A stretch of DNA of 64,000 nucleotides from Pachypanchax playfairii. Its lineage: Eukaryota > Chordata > Actinopteri > Cyprinodontiformes > Aplocheilidae. This document shows, piece after piece, positions 12,660-24,000 of this stretch. The stretch covers positions 756,907-820,906 of the forward strand of contig SSNP01000005.1 in NCBI GenBank assembly GCA_006937955.1, given 5' to 3'. Each line of letters begins with the position of its first letter. The stretch's first letter is position 1. A program made the translations under genes and the position numbers. Below the pieces are notes generated by a model. It made no database searches, had not been told where the DNA came from, and worked only from the letters and a program-made list of their open reading frames with translations.

Positions 12660-13365
12660 CCCTAGAAATTATTCTGGAAACAGACAAATTAGATTTATGC
12701 GTTCAAGCTAGTTTTTACCTTCAATTCTTTTTTCAAAGACTTGGTTCTTAAAGAATTTTGCCTCGAGCCCATTATGAAATAACTCAGAGAAAATCTGCAG
12801 GCAACACAAAGAGGCTTTGGATCGTACATTCTTCAGGTTTCTGGGTTTAACGTTAAGAACTGAACTGAGAGCAGCGTGATCCTGCTGATTCCAGGTCTGT
12901 GACCATGAACTAAAGAAACGCCTGCTGCTGCTCTTAAGGCGACGTTTGGAGGTGAATCGTGTTTCCTTGCAGCTGCTGCTCAGGTGTGGCCGACCTGCAT
13001 CATGTCTGGCAGAGTTCAGATGAGTCAAACTAAAACAACGTGAAGGTTTGGATGAAGGTCACTGGAGTGTCGGGTTTTGTAGGACGTGGCGTGAAGATGA
13101 CCAGAAGCATCAGCTTGGGAAGTATCTACAGAGAACTTAAAGGAACCTTCCAGTCCTGATCATTCAGCAGGAAAACACAAGATTAAACGAAAAAAGGTTG
13201 ATTTGTTAACGTCAGCTGAACAAACGATGGAGGAAAGATAAAGAGCTGCATTTAGGATCTAGTTTCTGATCCAAGAATCTGGTACAAGTCTAAAGAGGTC
13301 CCTGAAGGTCTCGTCCAAAATGACATTCATGGACAAACATGATGGGCAGCTCTTCGGCGGTGGGA

Positions 13366-13962
13366 CTAGTGGTTAACGAGTCCCTGCAGCATCATCAACA
13401 GGCGACGCGCGCTCTTGCTGACCGGACTGTGGGGTTCCTGTTGTATGAAGGTGATGAGCTTCGGTCTGAGCTGGGCCAACACTGAAGCCATGTGGTCTCT
13501 GGTCCGCGGGTCACTGTGGTCCAGATTCATCACTGCATCTTCCAGGTATCTAAAGAAAAAGAAAAATGCAGGAAGTGAAATAAAGATGACAGAATCTTGA
13601 AGGCAGAACTGATCCATGATGCACCAGGATGCTGCTCCATCAATCTGCTGCAACTTAAGACTTTTGCACAGGACTGTATTCCATCAGGTCTTAAGTCTCT
13701 GGTCTATAATGACCTCACAGTGTCCTGTTGGCTCTGAACTTTAAAAGACAGTCTGTAGGTAGCTGGGAAGAGAACCATCAAACAGACTTGTTAATAAGAT
13801 CAGAAACCCGGTTCTGTATGACCTTGTCTCTACATCTCTGTCCTCTCGTCTAACTGCTCAGTGTTTAAGTCCTTAATGACCCGTTTGAGTGGGACATCTG
13901 GTGGTTAGAGATCGGCAGTGCGGTACAGCACCGGACCTGCTGGTTTCCTGCCAGGTCACCAG

Positions 13963-14005
<43 letters not shown>

Positions 14006-14291
14006 GTGTGTTTTGTTATCCTTATGGGGACCGTCCATTGACTTCCATTGATTTTAGTAACTAGATTTATACCTAACCCAAACCCTTTTACTAACCTTAA
14101 CCATTACTGATCTATAACTAACCCTAAGACTAACTAAAACTCTATTCACACCATACCTATAAACCTAACCCCTAACCCTAAAAAGGGGAGTCCCCCTCAT
14201 GGGGACCAGGCTTCGGTCCCCACAAGAACCCTCGGACCCCAGAAAGATAGTAAAAGTCAGGAAACTGGTCCTCAGGAGGTCAGAAATACAA

Positions 14292-14327
<36 letters not shown>

Positions 14328-14613
14328 GTGTGTTTTGTTATCCTTATGGGGACCGTCCATTGACTTCCATTGATTTTAGTAACTAGATTTATACCTAACC
14401 CAAACCCTTTTACTAACCTTAACCATTACTGATCTATAACTAACCCTAAGACTAACTAAAACTCTATTCACACCATACCTATAAACCTAACCCCTAACCC
14501 TAAAAAGGGGAGTCCCCCTCATGGGGACCAGGCTTCGGTCCCCACAAGAACCCTCGGACCCCAGAAAGATAGTAAAAGTCAGGAAACTGGTCCTCAGGAG
14601 GTCAGAAATACAA

Positions 14614-14659
<46 letters not shown>

Positions 14660-17600
14660 TAATGTAGCTACAGACTGTGAAGTGAAGTTAACGACCTGCA
14701 GAGAATCGTCTGCCTGTAGCTGCACGTCATCTTTAAAACACACACAGACCCATTTAACTGCTGCTCCCTCACTTCACATTATCCTCAGGTCTGTTTTACA
14801 ACATCATGTTCACTCAGTTAACGATGCTGCTCAGGCCCCGCCCTCGCCTCGGCCCTCGCCTCTCTACCCCGTTGATGATGCTGCTCAGGCCCCGCCCTCG
14901 CCTCTCTGCCCCGTTGATGATGCTGCTCAGGCCCCGCCCTCGCCTCGGCCCTCGCCTCTCTACCCCGTTGATGATGCTGCTCAGGCCCCGCCCCTCCCCT
15001 CGCCTCTCTACCCCGTTGATGATGCTGCTCAGGCCCCGCCCTCGCCTCTCTACCCTGTTGATGATGCTGCTCAGGCCCCGCCCTCGCCTCTCTACCCCGT
15101 TGATGATGCTGCTCAGGCCCCGCCCTCGCCTCGGCCCTCGCCTCTCTACCCCGTTGATGATGATGCTCAGGCCCCGCCCCTCACCTCGCCTCTCTACCCC
15201 GTTGATGATGCTGCTCAGGCCCCGCCCTCGCCTCTCTACCCCGTTGATGATGCTGCTCAGGCCCCGCCCTCGCCTCTCTACCCCGTTGATGATGCTGCTC
15301 AGGCCCCGCCCTCGCCTCGGCCCTCGCCTCTCTACCCCGTTGATGATGATGCTCAGGCCCCGCCCCTCACCTCGCCTCTCTACCCCGTTGATGATGCTGC
15401 TCAGGCCCCGCCCTCGCCTCTCTACCCCGTTGATGATGATGCTCAGGCCCCGCCCCTCACCTCGCCTCTCTACCCCGTTGATGATGCTGCTCAGGCCCCG
15501 CCCTCGCCTCTCTACCCCGTTGATGATGCTGCTCAGGCCCCGCCCTCGCCTCTCTACCCCGTTGATGATGCTGCTCAGGCCTCGCCCCTCACCTCTCTAC
15601 CCCGAGTCTTTCATCTGCTGTGTAGCAGGAATCTCTCATTTGATTGGACAGTGATTTACTATCACATGACAAGCACATCATTTCCTGATCGCTCGCCGTG
15701 AGCGGGAGGTTTTCCTCAACTATTAACACCGTCATATTAGCAGCTGAAGCGCCCGCTCTGAGGCAGTCAGGTGACTCAAACACCAAGAAAAGAAGAAGAG
15801 ACATGAAGACGAGTAGGAAGGAGACACAGATGTTATTAATGGGACACAATGACACTCAGAATAAATCAGACAAGAACAAGGACACAGGAAGTAGAGAACA
15901 GAGTGTATCAGTGCTAATATTCACAGGCTGGCGTGAACTCCCTGGACAGCTGTGCAGCAGACGGAGCGGTGTGATGGGGTCAGCACTTCAGCACCGCCGC
16001 GCCCACCAGGACACGGTGAATAACGCTCATACAGCAGAGATCAGACAAGGAGTAACGGCTTCATCACTGATGGAGCGCGGCTCAGGAGAGAAGTCATGTG
16101 ATCAGTTCAAACATAAGGAAGGAAGCTGCTTGTAACGTTCACGTGTTTCTGATTAAAACAAGGAATCAGAAACACGGATCAGGTTACAGAGACTGAGACA
16201 AGGACGGAAGGAAAATAAACTCGCCACGTGTAAATGAGGTCCAAACGTCACAAACATAGAACCCAATTATCTGTTACATTCCACTTCGCCATCGCTCTTA
16301 TTTTGACTTGTCTTCTGAAGGACAGACCTGTCCACACCTTAAGAAGGATTCACACCTGCGGCGTGCTGCTTCCTGTATGAGGACCTTTATGACTCAAATA
16401 TCACGACTTAGAAAACAGCTGATCAACCAGGTACAGAAACAGCGTCTTAGTTTCACCAGCAGCATCCCGTTAACATAAACAGAGGACAGCTGGGATTGAA
16501 CCAGCAACCCTCGGACATCTATTCCTCTTTAATAATTGAAGAACTGGTAAAAGTTGATTATCTGAACGAGCGCCGGCCGCCGCCCTCGACACCTCACCTG
16601 ATTTTCAGCTCAGAGCGAGTGGTGAGGTTGGACGAGAGCTGCTGGATGAGTGACAGCAGCACAGGCTGGCTGAGGGGACAGGGGGTCTGACCGAAGACCT
16701 GCTGCGAGTCGATGGTCTCACACACATACAGGACCAGGTTCAGATCTGTGGCTGACAGGGCCTGCGGGAGGAGACACACAGAGATGCACAAATCTGTCAG
16801 AATTCACCGTCACGAGTAAAAAGATTCACTTCAAAAGGTTTAAAAGCGTGAGACAAGTCTGAGACAGAAACAGGTTATTAAACATGAGCGTAACAGTTTT
16901 CTGGGTTCTTGAGCCCAGGAGGTCTGTGAGAGTCCACATGTATCAGAGTGTGACTGCAGTCAGTCAGTGGTACCTGCTGGAAGGCCTGGTTGAGCTGGCC
17001 CTGCTGCAGGAACTGCAGGATGTTGGCCTGCTGCGTCTGGAAGTCCAGGTGCGCTGTGGGGACAGGTGTTCCAGCTGCTGACCTCATCGCCTGCATGATG
17101 CTGGAGGTTACCACCGCCTGCTGCTCCTTCATGGCCAGACTCACCTCTCCTTTAACAATCCGCTGCACGTGGCTCAGAATGGACTCCTGCAGACTGAGGA
17201 AGACCACAACAAGTTACCCTTCAGGTTTCAGCTCGCTGACGAGGTCAGGAAGTAAAAGACTAACTGTCTCATCACTTCTTTGTCTTCCAAGTTTTATTTG
17301 ATGGAATTTCTCCTGAAAACTGCAGCTGGCGTGCACGTCTTCACCGCTGCACCACCAACCATCACTAAACTGCTGAGGCCATGAATAAGAGACTGATCAC
17401 ATTAACGCTCAAACATTAGCCTCAGGATTTAGCTTAGCTTGTTTTTACACTCTGATCCATTAACACAGCTGCTCAATAAGCAGCGAATAGAGTCACAGAT
17501 CTGAGACATCAGCTGATTTAAACACCTGATACTCAAACTGTCAGTGTTTTTAAATGATTTAATAACAGGAACCTGTTAAAATGCTTTTCAGCACAGACTG

Positions 17601-19640
17601 AGTTTCACTCTTTGCTAACAGAGCGATCGATGACAGACGACTCTGATACGTACTTTCCCACCATCATCTGCATCTGGTGTTGGACCTCGGCCCGGACGGT
17701 AGCTGTGATGCTGCTGGCCAACTGGTCGGTGGAGCTTTGGAAGCTGTCGATCATCTGCTGGAGCTGCCCGATCATGGGGTCCCTCGTGTCCTGCTCTCTC
17801 TGCTTTCGGTTCTTCATGTGAGTCTCAAGCTGTTGAATGTCTGCAGAGATTAAAGTCAAAACTTATAATCCTTCATCCTGACTCACAGCTGACTCCATCA
17901 AACCTGCAGGATTGTTCCACACGACGCCACGCTGACAGGAAACAGACTCTGTAAAGCTTTATAAACTCTACCAACATGAGAATCAGGATGTTTAATATCA
18001 GACTGGTATCAGTTTTCATCAACATCTGCTGAATGAAAGAAAAACATAAAACCTGCTTTTCACACGAGACGTCCCAAAAATCAAACAAAAGATTTATTTT
18101 TCTAAAAGCTGGTTTAGCATAACAGAGTCTATACATTCATAATTAAAAGAGGAGATTAAATAACCTTCAGTGTTTTGGAGACATAAAAATGAGAGAAAAA
18201 CTGAAGCTCATCAACAGAGACCTCATACCCCCCCCCCCCCCCCCCCGGAATACTTAAAGAACTGATGAAACACATGAGACGATGCTTAAAATGAACAGCT
18301 GACTGCAACAAACCTCCCCTTTGATCTCGCTCAATATCAACAAAATAAACAACATTTCACTTGGCTGGTCCTCTACAGGTGAGAGAGGAGGATCAACCTG
18401 TACAGGTGAGAGTGTAATGCTGCTGTGTACAGCTGATCTCTCTGTAAACAGAAACATCTGGTTTAAAGCATCACAGGATGAGCAGATGTTTATCAACATG
18501 TCAGATTGCTGACTCGGTCTGAGCGGCTTTAGGATCTAAACAGGAGAACATCTTATCTTCAACCAACACTGACAGCTTCACATCAGGATGTTTACAGCTG
18601 CAGGGAAACATGAAGGAACCCTGATGATCACACACAGCTCAGATTCCTCTGGATTAAACCAGCTATCTGCTTCCTGTCCAGACATGCTGATCCTTCCAAC
18701 ACAGGAGGAAAACACAGATTATGCAGAATTCTTAGGAACCTTTAGGACCAGGACAAAAAGAAAACATGTCTGAACTTTTGAGGGAAGCTTCGTGATCCCT
18801 GACAGGACTTTAAAATCCAACATCCAGGATCAGTTTTTGTTAAAGCAGCTATACTGATGATGATGTTTATAAACCCTTTAATCTGAGTTCTTCTTTATGA
18901 TCAGATATCTTACATTCTTGTGTTCCTTGTTTAAAGCTGTCATTGATTTGCTGAAACATGGACTGGCAGCCTCGTTCAAAAACAGGCAGCACGATACTCT
19001 GGAAGGCGTCTTTGTAGGCGGCTTGGATCGGCCCCTGCATCGCTTCGGCCGCCGCTCGACCGATGGCGTCCGTTGTGTTCTGGACAACAGGAAACAGAGA
19101 GAAAACTCTGTGCAATGCAAATAACAGAGAACATTATGTAGCTGTGAAAAGGGAGCAGAGCGTTACCTTGGATTTGACCACCTTGTTGACGTTGTCTTTC
19201 AGCGTCACCTCCACAGCAGTCAGCTTGGCTGCAATCGTGTTGTTCAGCTGACCCGTCACAGGTTCCAGACTCTTAGAAATAGCTGGGGAAAAAAAAAAAA
19301 AAAAGATTAACATCATCTGTTCTATAATTAGACAAGCGACACTGGAGAGTATAAAAACGTAGGATTTGAGGGCAGGAGTGGCGAAGCAGGGAAACATTTC
19401 TCCAGAGACTTAAGAGTCTGTTCCGTCACCTCGGCTATATTTATTTCACTTAAGCATCAAATTATATTTTATTAACTGGTTTTCACTTTGTAATTTATGG
19501 CAAAAAGAAGCATTAATATTAGATTTTATATGTTTACACACACAAAAACAGAGAAACTCTTCTATTGTTACAGTTTATACACAAACTAAAATGACAAGAA
19601 AATTATAACAAACGGGTTAAAATCATGAGATAAATCTTTA

Positions 19641-19703
<63 letters not shown>

Positions 19704-21016
19704 ATGTGTAAGTATGTGCATGAATACATACTTTGTGGGACGGTTTTCTTCAGTTCTTCTCGCAGCACCTTGTCCATCCTGTTGGTCAGCACTGAGCTGA
19801 GAGTCTGGCTGAGCTGCTGGCCGAGTTGTTCCTGCAGCTGCTGCTGATGGTTCTGACTCTCTGCCAGAACTCGATCTAGTCTTCGATCTGAAGTTCTGAC
19901 AAGTCAAGGCTCAAAAGTTCACAGAGGACACAGTAAGAACTACCGTGTACGAGTCGAGTTCTTACCTTTACCCACTTCAAACTGCAGCAGAATTAACTGG
20001 TTTTATAAGTTAAATCTATCAGAAGAGCAGAGACTGGAGGATACGTTCTTGTTCCTGGTGTTTTAGCAGCACATGCTCAACCTGAGCGATAATGTTAGTC
20101 GGCATGGTCTCGATCAGTGTCCATAACTCAGTTAACTCCCTCTGCTGGGAGCGCAGCAGCATCAACAACTCGTCGTGAGTTTCTGTATTAAACTGCAGGA
20201 AGATGAAGAACAAGAATTCAAGTTCCACACAAAACCCAAAGACCTGGTTAGCAAACGTCCACGTTGTTTACTGCATGTTCTCTTACAGACAGGTGAAGGA
20301 TGTAAATTCATATATAAAACTAGGCCTTGGTTTTATTTTGATTAAACATCCACCACACTGTGAAAACATGAACTGGATGAAGTTTATTTTTTGTTGAAAA
20401 CAGTTTTAATGTTTATTAAAATACTGTAAATACACACAGAGGCATTAAGAGCAGCGTGTTTTTATCTCACCTGACTGAGATCCATGTGTCTGGACTGAGA
20501 CGATTCACTGCAGGTGATAGAAACATTTACACTTATTAAAATACCACGAACTGTGTTCAGTACATCAGGACTGTGTTAATCCAGGCAGATTAGGCTGATG
20601 AATGTAAATTATTAATTTCTTCTGCCCTTCACAAAGTTAATCCACAAACCAATCATCATCATGTGAGAATAAGAGAGTCCAGCCCCCCCAAAAACCTACC
20701 CATCATCCTTCTTGGTTTTCCTCTTGGGTTTTGGTGAGCCTCTCGGTGAGGACTTCCAGTCTTTCACTGGTATTCTGTGAGAAGAGCGAGAGCCACAGTT
20801 TCCAGAAGATGATGCCAGACTGGCGATCTCATCATCAGGATCACTGGATGAACACAGAAACCTTTAGCAAGCTGCAGCCTGAGGAAGTTACGATCTAAAG
20901 ACAAGATGAAGGTTTGTGTTACCTCTGCTCAGCGCCAGCGTCCTGACAGTCATTGGGTGTGAGGTGATAGGAGCGGCGGTGGTAAGGTGAGCTCAGGTGT
21001 CTCTCCTTCGACTCCT
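13366..21016 (-). CDS. edc4: EDC4 coding exons 20-30 (coiled coil and C-terminal helical domain)
   Basis: Exons: 21016-20923, 20843-20700, 20507-20471 (37 nt), 20192-20045, 19887-19732, 19282-19167, 19079-18914, 17840-17654, 17193-16974, 16761-16598, 13549-13366. They encode about residues 849-1386. Exon 20 uses the acceptor eight bases inside the first AG, because only that one keeps phase with exon 19. Exons 23-27 are heptad-rich (SQQRELTELW, QLQEQLGQQLSQTLSS). Exon 28 has QRIVKGEVSLAMKEQQ and MRSAAGTPVPTAHLD. Exon 29 has LVLYVCETID. Exon 30 has YLEDAVMNLDHSDPRTRDHM. Confidence 0.94.
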
Positions 21017-24000
21017 CTCTTGAACTAGAACCCAAACGTAAACGACAAGCCTCAGAAGTGTATAATCTATACCTGCAGGACCTATATGTGTAGGATCTAT
21101 ACATGCAGGATCTATACCTGCAGGACCTATATGTGTAGGATCTATACATGCAGGATCTATACCTGCAGGACCTATATGTGTAGGATCTATACATGCAGGA
21201 TCTATACCTGCAGGACCTATATGTGTAGGATCTATACATGCAGGATCTATACCTGCAGGACCTATACCTGCAGGATCTATACGTGCAGGATCTATATGTG
21301 TAGGATCTATACATGCAGGATCTATACCTGCAGGACCTATATGTGTAGGATCTATACATGCAGGATCTATACCTGCAGGACCTATATGTGTAGGATCTAT
21401 ACGTGCAGGATCTATACCTGCAGGACCTATACCTGCAGGATCTATACCTGCAGGACCTATATGTGTAGGATCTATACATGCAGGATCTATACCTGCAGGA
21501 CCTATATGTGTAGGATCTATACATGCAGGATCTATACCTGCAGGACCTATATGTGTAGGATCTATACGTGCAGGATCTATACCTGCAGGACCTATATGTG
21601 TAGGATCTATACGTGCAGGATCTATACCTGCAGGACCTATATGTGTAGGATCTATACGTGCAGGATCTATACCTGCAGGACCTATAACTGCAGGATCTAT
21701 ACCTGCAGGACCTATATGTGTAGGATCTATACATGCAGGATCTATACCTGCAGGACCTATATGTGTAGGATCTATACATGCAGGATCTATACCTGCAGGA
21801 CCTATATGTGTAGGATCTATACATGCAGGATCTATACCTGCAGGATCTATACCTGCAGGACCTATATGTGTAGGATCTATACATGCAGGATCTATACCTG
21901 CAGGACCTATATGTGTAGGATCTATACGTGCAGGATCTATACCTGCAGGACCTATACCTGCAGGACCTATACCTGCAGGACCTATATGTGTAGGATCTAT
22001 ACATGCAGGATCTATACCTGCAGGACCTATATGTGTAGGATCTATACGTGCAGGATCTATACCTGCAGGACCTATATCTGTAGGATCTATACGTGCAGGA
22101 TCTATACCTGCAGGACCTATACCTGCAGGATCTATACCTGCAGGACCTATATGTGTAGGATCTATACATGCAGGATCTATACCTGCAGGACCTATATGTG
22201 TAGGATCTATACGTGCAGGATCTATACCTGCAGGACCTATATGTGTAGGATCTATACATGCAGGATCTATACCTGCAGGATCTATACCTGCAGGACCTAT
22301 ATGTGTAGGATCTATACATGCAGGATCTATACCTGCAGGACCTATATGTGTAGGATCTATACGTGCAGGATCTATACATGCAGGACCTATACCTGCAGGA
22401 CCTATACCTGCAGGACCTATATGTGTAGGATCTATACATGCAGGATCTATACCTGCAGGACCTATATGTGTAGGATCTATACATGCAGGATCTATACCTG
22501 CAGGACCTATATGTGTAGGATCTATACGTGCAGGATCTATACCTGCAGGACCTATATGTGTAGGATCTATACGTGCAGGATCTATACCTGCAGGATCTAT
22601 ACCTGCAGGACCTATATGTGTAGGATCTATACATGCAGGATCTATACCTGCAGGACCTATATGTGTAGGATCTATACGTGCAGGATCTATACCTGCAGGA
22701 TCTATACCTGCAGGACCTATATGTGTAGGATCTATACATGCAGGATCTATACCTGCAGGACCTATATGTGTAGGATCTATACATGCAGGATCTATACCTG
22801 CAGGATCTATACCTGCAGGATCTATATGTGTAGGATCTATACCTGCAGGACCTATATGTGTAGGATCTATACATGCAGGATCTATACCTGCAGGACCTAT
22901 ATGTGTAGGATCTATACGTGCAGGATCTATACCTGCAGGACCTATATGTGTAGGATCTATACATGCAGGATCTATACCTGCAGGATCTATACCTGCAGGA
23001 CCTATATGTGTAGGATCTATACATGCAGGATCTATACCTGCAGGACCTATATGTGTAGGATCTATACGTGCAGGATCTATACCTGCAGGACCTATACCTG
23101 CAGGACCTATATGTGTAGGATCTATACGTGCAGGATCTATACCTGCAGGACCTATATGTGTAGGATCTATACATGCAGGATCTATACCTGCAGGATCTAT
23201 ACCTGCAGGACCTATACCTGCAGGATCTATACCTGCAGGACCTATATGTGTAGGATCTATACGTGCAGGATCTATACCTGCAGGACCTATATGTGTAGGA
23301 TCTATACATGCAGGATCTATACCTGCAGGACCTATACCTGCAGGATCTATACCTGCAGGACCTATATGTGAAGGATCTATACATGCAGGATCTATACCTG
23401 CAGGACCTATACGTGTAGGATCTATACATGCAGGATCTATACCTGCAGGACCTATATGTGTAGGATCTATACATGCAGGATCTATACCTGCAGGATCTAT
23501 ACCTGCAGGACCTATATGTGTAGGATCTATACATGCAGGATCTATACCTGCAGGACCTATATGTGTAGGATCTATACGTGCAGGATCTATACCTGCAGGA
23601 CCTATATGTGTAGGATCTATACGTGCAGGATCTATACCTGCAGGACCTATACCTGCAGGATCTATACCTGCAGGACCTATATGTGTAGGATCTATACGTG
23701 CAGGATCTATACCTGCAGGACCTATATGTGTAGGATCTATACGTGCAGAATCTATACCTGCAGGACCTATATGTGCAGGATCTATACATGCAGGATCTAT
23801 ACCTGCAGGATCTATACCTGCAGGACCTATATGTGCAGGATCTATACCTGCAGGATCTATACCTGCAGGACCTATACGTGCAGGATCTATACCTGCAGGA
23901 CCTATACCTGCAGGATCTATACCTGCAGGACCTATATGTGCAGGATCTATACATGCAGGATCTATACCTGCAGGACCTATATGTGTAGGATCTATACATG

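Larger units (their letters stand above)
10215..14174. repeat. Start of right contig: second copy of the 3,960-bp block
   Basis: Matches 6245-10204 at a constant offset of 3,970. It begins inside the 8-bp minisatellite and continues without a break into the rest of EDC4, so this is the copy that carries the usable last exon. Confidence 0.93.

Noticed and set aside
14100..14200. Interstitial telomere repeat (CTAACCCTAA)
   Set aside because: Only scattered degenerate motifs inside a 322-bp unit, not a run of TTAGGG.
14682..15701. Proline-rich plus-strand frames of 339 and 282 codons
   Set aside because: Product of the 42-bp array in the last EDC4 intron, antisense to the gene.
15698..16135. 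145-codon plus-strand frame
   Set aside because: Antisense within the last EDC4 intron, with no recognisable domain, splice partners or promoter.
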